Shown: positions 15,101 through 25,635 of the stretch, in pieces
Layout of the letters: every line of letters begins with the position of its first letter
Position numbering within the stretch: position 1 is the first letter of the stretch
Source: Spodoptera frugiperda
Lineage: Eukaryota; Arthropoda; Insecta; Lepidoptera; Noctuidae
DNA: 64,000 nucleotides
NCBI RefSeq assembly: GCF_023101765.2
Contig: NC_064224.1
Location: 4,532,103-4,596,102, forward strand
Reading direction: 5' to 3'
Translations under genes and position numbers: made by a program
Notes under the pieces: generated by a model
Databases searched by the model: none
Seen by the model: only the letters and a program-made list of their open reading frames with translations
Told to the model about the DNA's origin: nothing

Positions 15101-15944
15101 CCCTATCTCCGGCAGTAGACGTGTTCAGCTACGGAGTAGTTGTGGTGGAGATGGCCACCGCCCTCCCAGCCAATGACAAAACTAGGCCTGAACAGTTCCT
15201 CAGCATGTACATACATCAGCTGTATAACCGGGGACTTGATATGTGTAAGTAAACACATACATACGTACTTTTAACCTACAACTGAACACTACAATGTATA
15301 AGACAAATTCTTACACATTATAGTTTAAAATTCCCTCTGAACGACCATTAATTGGAGACTCGGTTGCCATCACAAAGAAAAAAAAAGAAGGAATGACTAT
15401 CACATCTCATAGAGCGGGAAAAATCACTTAACTGTCAGACACGACATGCTGTCAGCTGTCAACATTTTTTTCACAGTTGACAGCAAACAAACAATCACTT
15501 TTTTTATACGAAAACCATTGGTGTACACTAAGATGTTCTCCTATGTCATGGGTACGTTGTGGTACAAATTCAACACATCTCATCAAGACCGGGAATAGTA
15601 ATTTGTTGTGTATACCTCTCGTATTCTTGTCCGTTAAAGAATTAACGAATAAATTATTAGATTAACGCCATCTAGTGAGCAGAAAAAAAAACATAATGAA
15701 GCAGTAGTCTGTCATTAGTTGGTAATGAACCTTCTTGCGTGCCATTATATGCTATTATTTTATTTTTACAGCTACATTAGAAGATCCGGTGCTACTTGGA
15801 ACCAACCAGTCGAACCCAGGGATGTGTCTAGCATTCATCGCCATTGGACTACACTGTACCAAGTACGCGAGGCATCAAAGGCCTACAATGTTAGAAGTTT
15901 ATAAAAAACTAAATGATATGAAAGGACCAAGTATTTGCACTTGA
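3521..15944 (+). CDS. pll: Pelle/IRAK-type Toll-pathway serine/threonine kinase, 10 exons
   Basis: Exons: 3521-3640, 3978-4209, 5558-5628, 10911-10994, 12179-12338, 12907-13044, 13656-13782, 14375-14539, 15051-15244 and 15772-15944. All introns are GT-AG and phases join cleanly to 1464 nt (487 aa, near fly Pelle). Residues 1 to about 115 look like a death domain (start MYIYELPFEINKEL; WGQLNHRVDELF), the part that docks with Tube/MyD88. A linker follows. The kinase domain runs from about 192: glycine loop GRGGFG 213-218, VAVK lysine 233, catalytic loop HGDIKPAN 326-333 (Asp328) and DFG Asp346. HGD in place of HRD is usual for Pelle. In the known pathway it phosphorylates downstream of Toll, releasing Rel factors from Cactus. 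The start is the only Met in frame before the death domain. Intron 3 (5629-10910) and later introns carry many repeats. Identity is from remembered family features, not a search. Confidence 0.93.
5425..5485 (-). repeat. CCGGTGAC-type repeat, copy 2 (pelle intron 2)
   Basis: The reverse complement of the segment at 1-70 appears here: TTAAGTCTTTGCTGCCAATAG through GTCACCGGTGAC. It sits about 70 bases before pelle exon 3. With copy 1 it brackets 5.4 kb as an inverted pair, but the same unit also occurs alone elsewhere, so a single large transposon is unlikely. Confidence 0.7.
7190..7352 (-). repeat. SINE family D copy (LINE-tail SINE), pelle intron 3
   Basis: GCTGCGGACTGCCTAGCGG, AATCTGACACTCCCTCTCGC and a T/C/A-rich end match the 3' region of the R1-like LINE at 54289-55677. 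Other copies: 12612-12772, 13802-13935, 21783-21885, 46500-46672, 60932-61070 and 63641-63782 (plus); 18152-18241, 31045-31210, 31640-31855 and 37190-37290 (minus). Confidence 0.65.
7849..7973 (+). repeat. SINE family B copy, pelle intron 3
   Basis: GACTGCACGGTTGGTGCGG is followed by the body word GGGTCTGGGTGTCATGTGCA and GAAAATCCTAGTGTGGG. The B-box portion is deleted, so this copy is internally shortened. Confidence 0.7.
9716..10013 (+). repeat. SINE family A, near-full copy, pelle intron 3
   Basis: The tRNA-like head GCCTCGTTGGTCGAATGGTC is followed by a B-box-like GGTTTGATTCCCG, then TTTTTTCGGCTCTTCG, GGCAATAGGCTCGCCC and ATGGGTCTTATAAC. It ends near TATAAATGGCGTG. The two pol III box-like segments sit about 50 bp apart, as in tRNA-derived SINEs. 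Confidence 0.75.
11023..11282 (+). repeat. Family C repeat carrying a hairpin MITE, pelle intron 4
   Basis: The family C opening (ATAAGCCGGTAAAGGGGCAAA) is interrupted after AATCACCTG by a short element running from GGGGCCTTAGTCTGC to AAGGCCCCTGATGG. This element contains a stem, GCAAGAGGGACGGAGC paired with GCTCTTTCCCTCTTGC. Family C then resumes with TGGTAAGCAATCTCCGCC. The same hairpin MITE takes part in the triplication at 32991-33480. Confidence 0.65.
12028..12148 (+). repeat. CA-rich microsatellite before pelle exon 5
   Basis: A run of CACGCACG, CTCTCTCTC and uninterrupted CACACA dinucleotides ends about 30 bases before the splice acceptor at 12178. Confidence 0.95.
13060..14290. repeat. 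Family C repeats in pelle introns 6 and 7
   Basis: A plus copy (about 13060-13250) and a minus copy (about 14025-14290) share CCGGTAACCTCACTCA, CGACGTGAAACAACGC, a GGGGATTGG-type word and ATTGCTTACCATCAGG. Exon 7 (13656-13782) lies between them and is not part of the repeats. The family recurs at about 8933-9062, 25794-26075, 26993-27240, 42525-42745, 46911-47205, 47548-47735, 59345-59535 and 62745-63075. Confidence 0.65.
14546..14925 (+). repeat. Direct duplication in pelle intron 8
   Basis: A block of about 150 bases starting AATTATCAACC at 14546 is repeated from 14779, a spacing of about 233 bases. Shared words include GTGCAATCAGTTCTATTTG and GGTTGAAAATATATTGGC. The copies differ at several positions, so the event is not recent. 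Confidence 0.85.
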
Positions 15945-16171
15945 TAAATATTATTGCAAAGCCTTTTAATAGGCTGGAAGAATAACTACACTTTCGTGTG
16001 TAATTTTCGTTTTTCAAAGTCAAATAATTTATTTCGGTTGGCAGGCACTATTGAACATGTCCAATTCGTTCCAAATTACCAAACTCCATTGTAGTAAGGT
16101 TAAAAATAAATTGTTTACGCAAATATACAGATATTTGGCTAATTCGGCAGGTAGTGTAAAAAATATTATCT

Positions 16172-16292
16172 GCCGCACTCAAAAACATTTAATGATTACT
16201 TAAACTATTCCTTAGTCACGATTTTGTATCGACATCAATTGCTAAGGACTGGTTTAAGTAACCATTAAATGAATCTTGAGTACGGAGGTTAG
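16172..16292. repeat. Palindromic MITE downstream of pelle
   Basis: The left arm CCGCACTCAAAAACATTTAA with ACTTAAACTATTCCTTAG pairs imperfectly with CTAAGGACTGGTTTAAGT and CATTAAATGAATCTTGAGTA on the right. The whole piece can fold on itself. It has no coding content. Related words recur around 16690-17060. Confidence 0.6.
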
Positions 16293-17931
16293 ACTTGTAA
16301 CAGTGACAGCTGTCAAATATTGTTTTGACGTCTGTAGTAGTGATTTTGACAGCTGTCACTTTTGACTTAAAATTGTTGTACATAATAAATAATATGTATG
16401 TAAATATTTTTATAGATCAGTAAATAAATAAAGTACTTACATAAAATATGTGTTACCTAAGGTACCTAAGTATATGGCAACAATGAAACAGTTCTGAAAT
16501 TTATTTTTTTACTCAATGGATGTGTAATAGCAGTAATATCCATTACTGCTTATCCTAGAAAAGTAGTAAATTACTTACTATTTAGTGCCTGTATACTAAA
16601 GCATTTATGTTTTGTAATCGTTACAAAGCTATAGCTATGTATTTTACATAGAGTTATCCACCCTGGTAGCCGTTTAGTCAAAATGTAGATTTACTTTAAT
16701 ATTTATCGCCGTACTTGGAGTCATTTAATGGTTATATAACCCAGTCCTTAGCAATAGGGATGATGACGGGGCATGAAAATTAAAAATCTTAAGTCGTCTT
16801 TTTTTTTATTTTCTCGTATAAAAAAACAATACTTAGATAAAACGAATCAAAGTTTAGGAGTGGGAGCAAATACGTCATTTCTACGTATAAAATATAACTA
16901 GAAATGACATCACGCGACATTTCAAATCAATTTATCTTCGAAAGTATTTGCTTCCGTAAGACGTGTCTAATATTTTAAAATAATCTACAAAACGAATATT
17001 ATATAGTTAGTCATCAACCCTATTGTTTTAGTGATTGTATAAATGTCTCTGAGTGCGGCGGTTAGTCCTATAAACCTATTCTAGTTTCTCCTATTTAATA
17101 GAACCTAAAATATAATTTATGTATTAATTTTAAGTATAAAATTAAGAAATGAACTATAATTATTGTTAAGTAATTTAATCGAATGAAAATGACTGAAATA
17201 TTTTTATAAGTGTATATTTTTAATACGATTTGTACTTATATTTTTTAAGATAATGTTAAATAAAGTATGTTGTCTATTTATATCAGTGTTATTTTTAAGT
17301 ATTTCATATGTTAAAACATGTTATTAGCCTCAAACGTTGCTTATATTCTGAGAACGAAAATCGAATAATCCTAACTATATGCAGTATAGAGATCACTCCT
17401 ATGATTTAAATGAAACTACAAGTAGTTTTAATCCACAAAAGCATAATACAACTAAATATTTCAACGAAAACCGAAAGGAGGTTTCCCTATACGGTATACA
17501 TATAAATAGCCCCTATATAGTATAGTTGTGGAGTTTACATACGAATAAACACCCACTTTTCACCACTGGTGTTATAAGTCCCATGTAATAGGAGGTGAGC
17601 CTATTGCCATATACTGGTACTTCCAGGTCCTTTACTCTTATACTACTTTACGCGACCTGGGAATCGAACCCGAAACTCCTTGTGCAGCTGTCTGGCAGTC
17701 GCACTTACGATCACTCGACTAACGAGGCAGTAATAAACTCAGTATTGATCTATAAAATAATTTGACTAACTTCTAGGATTAAATAAAAAACATGACCTTA
17801 ATTCTATAATCTCATATCAACAATACAATGCAAAATACATCAAACATGATCCAAACTATTCTAAACAAATATTTACAAGTTATCTTTATCGCATTACCAA
17901 GGGGCCTAGATTAAGGTGTTTTTCCACAGAG

Positions 17932-18362
17932 ATCTGCTATGCTACGTTGCAATGGATGCGTTTGGCTTCCACTAATCATATTCATTGGTACACATAGCAT
18001 TGGTGGAAACGTACTCAGCTAAACTATGTTTTATATTGGGAAGATGCTATCGATAATCGCATAATCCAGCTGCGTATCTTCCTCGTGCAGCTACTTTGCG
18101 GCGGCGCATCTTCATAGCACATCCTATTCGCACAGCTACATAGCTTTAGGAACGAGGTGGTTTTTAGTCAGTAAGAGTCTGACACCTCCTCTCGTCTCGC
18201 CCAAGGCGGAAGAAGCCATTGGATGACTCCCCCCCCCCCTAAAAAAAACATAGTTTAAGTTTTAAGTAGTATCAGTGGAAACGGTCACATAGTTTCACAG
18301 CTTAGCTATTGCATCTTCGTAGCATAGCTACATAGCACATCTCTGGTGTAAAAACAGCCTAA
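17932..18362. mobile_element. MITE with about 30-bp terminal inverted repeats, copy 1
   Basis: The left end (GGTGTTTTTCCACAGAGATC, then TGCTATGCTAC) is the inverted match of the right end (GTAGCATAGCTACATAGCAC, then ATCTCTGGTGTAAAAACAGC). The interior is rich in AGCTAC/GTAGCT words. A minus-strand family D fragment (about 18152-18241) sits inside. A second copy lies at about 36096-36605. Confidence 0.7.
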
Positions 18363-18933
18363 GCCCTGTAGCCTCTAAGTGAACAGATTACTTATCTTGA
18401 TAGATAGCTCTTAATACTGTAATATCCTTTAAGCGTTAGACATTTTCCATCTCTGTAGCGGGCAAAGTTGGAAAATGCATAAAATAGGTAAATGTTTTTT
18501 AGCGACTTATATATTTTTTTATATACCCACCCTTTTATGGACCCTTCGTGCGCGAGTGTCACTGGCCAGTTATTTTTTATAGATTAACAGAAACATATTT
18601 GAAAACAAGTTATAAAAAAAAAATTGTATGATATTTTGAATTTGGGCTAATTTTGAAATAAGAACCTAAAAATAGGTAATTACATGTTGGAAGCGGGAGA
18701 CGACGATATGTCGCAATGACACTATTAGTTTCTATGTATATCTATGAAATTACCTCCATAATTTAAATGGATTCTCTACTTTATACCAAAACAATAAAGT
18801 CTAAATTAATTATTATGTTATCGGCTTACTCACGTACTGTTTTGACGATTAACTCGACTAGTTTCAAGCCATGCAAGAGGCTCATATTCATGAGGAGCAT
18901 TTCGCGACACACGACGCGGCGATTGTCACGATG

Positions 18934-20013
18934 CTACTGACGACTCGAGTTTCGCGCCCATCGCGCCCTCTGCCTGGAATCGCGCGTACTATACGGCGCG
19001 TGCGACGTTGTTGGCTCGTTAGACTCGTTCGCCGGCGGCTGCGTAGGTGTTGGGTTCGATTCTCGGGTCGACGCAAAGACGGTGCTGCATACCGCGCTCA
19101 CTGTGTCACACTCCAGACCCGCAACATTGTAGGCTGACGCAGATTGTAGACTTGGCTTCCAGGCAGGAGGTAATGCCCAGCCACCGTCTCTGTTGAAGTT
19201 GGGACGACGACTTATTTCGATGGCCTCACGTACTTTCCGCGGTACGAAGTATTTCTCCCTCGCTAGTACGGAGACCTTGTCGAAACGGAGGAAGTGAGTC
19301 GTGCCCGCGCTACAAGCATGCTCGGCTACTGCAGATGTATGGGTGTCCATGTTCTTCACACTGCGTATGTGTTCCTTTAGTCTGGTTGTGATGTTGCGGC
19401 GAGTTTCCCCGATGTAACTCGAGCCACAGTCGCACGGTATCATGTATACCCCGGGAACTGCCAGTGGATCCTTGTCCTTAGGCGAGCGTAACAAGTTTCG
19501 TAATTGACCGGGTGGGCGGAAGATCGTCCTGATGCTGTATCTTCGGCGTAACAGGTGTCCGATGGTGTCGGTTACTCCTTTCACATATGGTAAAAATGCT
19601 GGAGTCCGCTCCGCAACTGCCGGTCGTCTTTTACACGATGAGCTCGCCAGTCGAGTACATTGGCGCCAGTTGTACCCATTAGTTTCCAGTACCCGTCGAA
19701 GGTGATCAAGTTCCGCGTCAATGTACTGGGGATCACACAGGTTCAGTGCCCGGTTGATTAAAGTACGGGGAACAGAGGCAAGGTGGGAGGGATGATGGTG
19801 TGAGTCGGCTCGTAGGTACCGGTCCGTGTGTGTTGGTTTACGGTAAACCGTGTGTGTCAGGCGGCCGTCTGTTTCACGCCTCACGAGCACGTCTAAGAAC
19901 GGCAGCATTCCTTCTTTCTCCTCCTCAGTAGTGAACTGAATGCTACTGCAATTACGAAACTTATTACGCTCGCCTAAGGACAAGGATCCACTGGCAGTTC
20001 CCGGGGTATACAT
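18934..20013 (-). pseudogene. Penelope-like element: C-terminal reverse transcriptase plus GIY-YIG nuclease (left copy)
   Basis: The open frame has 359 codons. The first 20 or so (to about 19946) are the antisense of the right copy and are not native. From about residue 24 it matches the RT thumb region of Penelope-like elements (FTTEEEKEGMLPFLDVLV, then YRKPTHTDRYL). A GIY-YIG endonuclease domain follows (GVYMIPCDCGSSYIGETRRN, then RLKEH). The usual element protein is far longer; the catalytic RT core is missing, so this copy is 5'-truncated and cannot move by itself. In the family, RT plus GIY-YIG carries out target-primed insertion. It could be transcribed but I see no host role. Confidence 0.85.
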
Positions 20014-20521
20014 GATACCGTGCGACTGTGGCTCGAGTTACATCGGGGAAACTCGCCGCAACATCACAACCAGACTAAAGGAACACATACGCAGTGTGAA
20101 GAACATGGACACCCATACATCTGCAGTAGCCGAGCATGCTTGTAGCGCGGGCACGACTCACTTCCTCCGTTTCGACAAGGTCTCCGTACTAGCGAGGGAG
20201 AAATACTTCGTACCGCGGAAAGTACGTGAGGCCATCGAAATAAGTCGTCGTCCCAACTTCAACAGAGACGGTGGCTGGGCATTACCTCCTGCCTGGAAGC
20301 CAAGTCTACAATCTGCGTCAGCCTACAATGTTGCGGGTCTGGAGTGTGACACAGTGAGCGCGGTATGCAGCACCGTCTTTGCGTCGACCCGAGAATCGAA
20401 CCCAACACCTACGCAGCCGCCGGCGAACGAGTCTAACGAGCCAACAACGTCGCACGCGCCGTATAGTACGCGCGATTCCAGGCAGAGGGCGCGATGGGCG
20501 CGAAACTCGAGTCGTCAGTAG
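19940..20521 (+). pseudogene. Penelope-like element: GIY-YIG nuclease domain (right copy)
   Basis: The 193-codon frame repeats the C-terminal part of the left copy: GIY-YIG motif (GVYM at about residues 24-27, SSYIGETRR), a downstream RLKEH segment, and an EIS-RR-PNFNRDGGW stretch near the end of the domain. Homology with the left arm starts near 19947, so the first few residues are chimeric. It starts later in the protein than the left copy, leaving no RT. The two copies differ by at least one base near the junction. Non-functional fragment. Confidence 0.85.
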
Positions 20522-21199
20522 CATCGTGACAATCGCCGCGTCGTGTGTCGCGAAATGCTCCTCATGAATATGAGCCTCTTGCATGGCTTGAAACTAGTCG
20601 AGTTAATCGTCAAAACAGTACGTGAGTAAGCCGATAACATAATAATTAATTTAGTATGTCTCACGAAAGTTACAATAAAATCAATAAAGTCTAAGTAAAA
20701 ATATTGAATGTCACATACTTAAATGGTACCTACATATGTTGAAATGCGCCTCTGACACTATACGAAAGTCTTGTACATTAAATTTAATACTGTACTATGT
20801 AAAAATGGAAGGATGCACTGAACTCTGAAATACAGATATAGAATCTACTTAACAAATTATAGCTATCAATAATAACTCCCACACTGTTTCACCCATTATT
20901 GGCTCCTACTGACTGTAGGATGATGTTGTAATGCCTAAAAAGTTCCAAAATAAATTGACTATTCAACTCAAAAAAAAATTCAATCTCGATCCAGTAATTC
21001 CAGAGATTAACGCATTCAAACAAACAAACTCTTAAGCGTTGGGATTAGGTTTAATTAATAACAGATTACTTACTTTTAAGACTTCATTTTGAAAAACGCA
21101 TATAGCGATAGGTCGTGCACTTCCTAGCACCTACCTAAATATTATGTAGTTTATTTTTATTTTGGCAAAATGACGAATACTAGCAGTAACGTGATGAGA

Positions 21200-21206
21200 T
21201 ATAAAT
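21200..21206 (+). promoter_or_regulatory. Possible TATA box of first GH1 gene
   Basis: TATAAAT lies about 110 bases before the proposed start codon at 21317. Spacing allows a short leader. No experimental support. Confidence 0.45.
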
Positions 21207-21316
21207 GGGAGATAAATATCTACATATCTGTTTAAATACAACGTTTCTTGTGTTCAAGAGTGAAATTTTGTTTGTTATTTTATTTGTATGCGGTTACTAA
21301 ACAATAATAGTGCACT

Positions 21317-24300
21317 ATGAGGTGAGTGATTCTTTTTTAAAGTCCATTTAAGTATTTAAGATTTATATTTTTATTGTTTTCTATTTTAAACACCTTGCCC
21401 CATTCTAGAATATTTTCTCCTTTGCTGTGGGCCCTTTATTGTTTCATACTTTATTGTTTCATGTGGAAATCCAATTTTTTACCTAGGTACACGTTGTACA
21501 GCAGCATTTTGATCCAAAAACTTTGGACAATCATCCTTGCAATTATTTTTCCATAAGCCGGATAAAGATAGATAAGGATTACCTAGTGATTAATAGTGCA
21601 TTAAGCAGATTAGATAGATACAATAAAATATCAAACGATACTGTTAAACATTCAGTAATTATTATATCATTCTGTATTTACTTAGTTTGTACTTCATTGC
21701 TTTTTCTGGTTCCAATAAGTACCTATAACAAATTATTACTGTGAGTGTAAATAGTGCTTTATTTAGTCAATATTTTGTAAGGAAGAAATACATCAAATGA
21801 CTTCTACTGCCCCGCGTGAGGCGAGACTTTTACTGACTATAAACCGCCCCGTTGCAACTCCTGCTTCGAGCCGGAGCCGGCAAATATGTCGGTACTTACG
21901 TTTTCTTTCTATTGGAGTGGGTAACTGTTAGGACAAGCTGCTCTGCAATGTATCGTAGGTTCCTTTCCCACTTCAGTAGGGCTAGGCTAAGGTAAGTAAG
22001 ATAAGGGAAAAGTAACTAAGCAGGTAGGTAATACGGGCCAAACCGATTTTCGTATCTTCCAGTTCAAAATCAATCTCAGTTTTTGAAACCGACCACATGG
22101 AACTCATGCCAGATCCATGGCCTCCGGCAACTCACTTACACAACGAAACACCACATAAGCGTTGTGTCACATCGGTTTTCTATGAGGCCGTTGTATCACT
22201 CCGGTCGAGTCGGCCCATTCGTGCCAAAACATGGCTCTCCCACACTTAACTAAAAACGACCTACATATACTCTAATAGTTCTTTTAATTGTTGGATTTAC
22301 AGAGCTCTATGCTGTATACTAGCTGTAGCTTTTGCAGTAACTTTGGTAGCTGCATCGACTGCAGACAATTCTGCAGCAGTGATGAGGAAGTTGCCAGAAA
22401 ACTTGAAGCTGGGAGCAGCTACTGCCTCCTTCCAAGTTGAGGGCGCATGGGACGCTGCAGGTACAGTGACCAATGTGTATTTGGAACAAGACTATCAATT
22501 TATTTATTTTATTTTTTCGTGTTAGTTATTAGCACAGTGAAATAAGTCATAAATAAGAGCACGACACAATTGAACGTGACTACCTTCTTGATTTAATGAT
22601 CTCAACTCAGTTGCTAAGTAGGTACAGAATAATGACAAAATAAATACAAAGGATTTACATTAAGTAACATAACACATAACTAAACTAACCGAGGTACAAT
22701 AAACGCTTTGAGTATTCTTCATTCCAGAGACCCTAAAACAAAAGAGATGTATGGGGATTTCACATCGTTTAGCTATCGACGTATGTTAAGAATTATTATC
22801 ATTTGTTTGTTTTCTTTCCAAAGTGTTATTCTGACTTATGGTCTAGAGCTGTTGTTTAAGGTGTGGCTCTTTTGAAAGTACCTAGCTTATTTTTTTATAA
22901 TCAACAACACATATACGCAGCATTTACAAATTGATAATCAGATTAAGTTTAAGTCCTTAACACGATAACCAATTTATTTTCAATAGAACTAAAGATTTAT
23001 AATTTACAGATAAATCGGAAAGTATTTGGGACACCTTCTGTCGAATCCCGGGCAATATCAAGGATGGTACAGATGGCAACGACACTTGCAAATCCTATGA
23101 GTTCTACCAACGAGACATAGAAATGCTCAAATTCCTTGGAGTCGACTTCTACAGGTTCTCCGTTTCGTGGCCAAGAGTCCTACCAAATGGCTTTGCTAAC
23201 AAAATCAGTGAAGATGGCATCGGATACTACAGTAGATTGGTGGATGAGCTATTGGCTAATGGCATTGAGCCAGTCGTCACCATATACCATTGGGACTTGC
23301 CGCAAAATTTGCAAGATTTGGGCGGTTGGGCCAATCCTCTCATAGCAGACTGGTTTGAAGACTACGCTCGTGTTTTGTTCGATGCATTGGGCGACCGAGT
23401 CAAGACTTGGGTGACGTTAAACGAACCAAAACAATTCGCTGTATTCGGTTATGGAATGGCATTTTGTGCACCAAATATTGTGTCTGCTGGGATCGGAGAC
23501 TACATGGCAATCAAAAATTTGATGGTCGCACATGCTAGAGTTTGGCATCTGTATGATAAGGAGTACCGACCTACACAGAAAGGTGGGTAGGATATTTAAT
23601 TATAATCAAAACGAAACAAATTGATTTTAGTTATTTCTATGAGAATCACAACTAATCACAAGCTCTCTGCCATAAGGAAATAAAGGAAAAGGCTCATCCA
23701 TAAATATTTCCGACACAAACAATCAAATTACACCACATGCTTTCTAGGCGGAGGTCTACGTATTTTAAAAGTTGCAGTACGAGTAACAGTTTATAATTTA
23801 CATTTCTTTTCCAGGCACTATTGGTATAGTAATTGCAACTGATTACCGTGAAGGTGCCTCGGATTCTCCTGAGGACATAGAAGCAGGGAAGATTGCTTTC
23901 GATTTCGAAGTTGGTTTATACAGTCACCCAATATTCTCCACGACTGGTGGATTCCCTGAGAGCGTTGTGAAACGTATCGCAGAAAGGAGTGCACAACAAG
24001 GCTTTCCTAGGAGCAGATTACCAGAATTTACACCAGAAGAAATAGAATACATTAAAGGTAGATGGATTTTAATTTGCTTCATTTAATAAAATTTCTCTGT
24101 AATTCGGTATTATGTCCACGATCACTCACTGCAAAGAGTATTAGGTACATGCTCATCCATCTTCATAGGTCATGGTTTTATTTAATCTTATGTTGGATAC
24201 TACTCTACTCTTTTTAAGTCATCGTTACCAATATCATAATAGCTTGCTGGATATAAAGGGCCTTTTAATATCCAAGTGCTTGAAGTACTTTAACATTTCT

Positions 24301-25627
24301 TTCATTCCAGGTACGAGTGATTTCTTCGGCTTCAATCACTACTCCACCTTGTTTTACGCAGCAGATTCCTATAAACCAGGAATATTTGATATCCCTTCAT
24401 ATAACGACGATCTTGGAGCTGTGGGGACTTATGGAAGCTATGCTACTACTTCTGTACCTCATACTACGGTAGGTTTTCTACAAAGAAGTTGTGTTAATGG
24501 AATTCGTTATCGTTCATCGAAAGATTCACCCTAGCAATCAAAACCGCGGCGACGGCGACCTCGCGCGTCTGGCCTTGTTTCAGGCCATGGTATGGAGCGA
24601 GGGGGCCTGGGATGCCGTCTCCTCCTTCTGCGAAGCAGTCATGCTATCTAAGAAGGAGGCGACGCGCGTGAGGGAACGAACCTCCTAACGCCTCAGCTGT
24701 CGCGAAAGACTCTCCGGCCGTAGGATTGTTATTCAAAGTTCCAAAAACTTAAACGACTCTCATTTTCTTTCAGAAAATCCCCGGAGGCATAAGAAAAGCC
24801 TTGAACTGGGTCAAAGACAGTTACAACAACCCAGAGATAATGATTTTCGAAAATGGCTTCGGGAATTTGGGCGGAAACAATGACATTGACAGGATAGATT
24901 ATTACTTAGCGTATTTGGATGCCGTATTGGATGCCATTGAAGTGGACGGGTGTAATATTACCAGATACACCGCTTGGAGTCTTATGGACAACTTTGAATG
25001 GAATTCTGGACTAAGGTTAGTCCATTTTAACCAGTTTGTAGATACTTTAATATTAGATTTAGGTTTTAGACAAAAACATGGCTGTAAGGGAGTTTTAAAG
25101 TTGGTCGTTTAACTGTAGAGGATGTATGTATATTAATACAAAGTACAAGTAACAATCAGAACCGCAGCATATCCCTTTCAACCTACATAATTAGGTACTT
25201 TTTTAAACGTTGCCCCACGTTAGGATTTTCTCCTGTGTCGTGGTGCGTTTACAAACATAATATTTCACGTAGATCCCAATGACACTCAGACCCGAACACA
25301 GAATTTGTGGATAACACAAAGAGTTACTGCGTGCGGGAATCTAAAGCTAAAAATTAAGGCTGACATGAATCTGTATACCTACACCCACAGTTTTATTATA
25401 TGTATAGAAGATAAATATTAATATTTTTGTATACATATTTTGTTTATAATGTAGAATTACGAATTATTATTAATTTCAGTGTTAAGTTCGGTCTCTTCGA
25501 AGTAGACTACAATGATGACAAGAGGACTCGTACAGCGAGAGCTTCAGCTTTATGGTTCAAGGATCTTATTGCCACGAGAACCCTGGACCCTGATTACGAA
25601 CCTAGACTTGAAGAAATTAAGTTCTGA
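21317..25627 (+). CDS. Secreted family-1 glycoside hydrolase (beta-glucosidase/myrosinase-like), copy A
   Basis: Exons: 21317-21321, 22303-22460, 23010-23582, 23815-24057, 24311-24468, 24774-25015 and 25480-25627 (1527 nt, 508 aa, normal for GH1). Exon 1 is only ATGAG, chosen because it gives MRALCCILAVAFAVTLVAAS, a clear signal peptide, in phase. Catalytic residues are present: acid/base Glu193 in TLNEP and nucleophile Glu405 in FENG (usually TENG). YHWDLPQ at 147-153 and the W-S-L-M-D-N-F-E-W motif near the C-terminus are also intact. The family hydrolyses beta-glucosides outside the cell or in the gut lumen; which plant or endogenous glucoside is used cannot be read from sequence. Neighbour copy B has identical exon lengths, so this is a tandem duplication. 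An R1-like LINE fragment lies in intron 5. Confidence 0.92.
21783..22245 (+). repeat. Family D and family C fragments in GH1-A intron 1
   Basis: A shortened family D copy (about 21783-21885; TACTGACTATAAACCGCCCC) is followed by a family C fragment (about 22125-22245; CACATCGGTTTTCTATGAGG). Both are old and incomplete. Confidence 0.5.
24540..24720 (+). pseudogene. R1-like LINE C-terminal fragment in GH1-A intron 5
   Basis: The reading frame GDGDLARLALFQAMVWSEGA, then WDAVSSFCEAVMLSKKEA and a VRERTS end, closely matches the C-terminus of the LINE at 54616-55599 (GDGDLSRPALVQAMVRSEGD). GC content is far above the surrounding intron. No RT core or poly(A) tail is present. It is a small relic in sense orientation with the host gene. 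Confidence 0.8.
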
Positions 25628-25629
25628 GC

Positions 25630-25635
25630 AATAAA
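25630..25635 (+). terminator. Poly(A) signal of GH1 copy A
   Basis: AATAAA starts two bases after the stop codon, implying a very short 3' untranslated region. Confidence 0.6.

Larger units (their letters stand above)
18805..20681. mobile_element. Fold-back Penelope-like retroelement with 13-bp target duplication
   Basis: Two arms of about 700 bp are almost perfect reverse complements, meeting near 19947. Each encodes the C-terminal part of a Penelope-type protein facing outward. The flanks carry the same 13 bases, CAATAAAGTCTAA, at 18792-18804 and 20682-20694. The right side has a unique tail of about 30 bp (TTAGTATGTCTCACGAAAGT and onward) between arm and duplication. Inverted partial copies with a short tail are typical of Penelope-like elements. 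The near identity of the arms suggests a recent insertion. Confidence 0.85.
15945..21316. other. Spacer between pelle and first GH1 gene
   Basis: No host gene is seen. It contains a hairpin MITE (about 16172-16292), a SINE A copy (about 17551-17730, minus), a long-terminal-inverted-repeat MITE (about 17932-18362) with a family D fragment inside it, and the fold-back Penelope-like element (18805-20681). The rest is unassigned AT-rich sequence. Confidence 0.6.

Noticed and set aside
18805..18960. Hammerhead ribozyme in the Penelope-like arms, known from some members of this group
   Set aside because: I looked for the CTGANGA plus GAAA core on both strands; only TTGACGA-like words appear and the second core piece is not in place.
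18871..20584. Several open frames on the opposite strand within the fold-back element
   Set aside because: They are antisense to the GIY-YIG coding arms and arise only because GC-rich coding sequence leaves other frames open.
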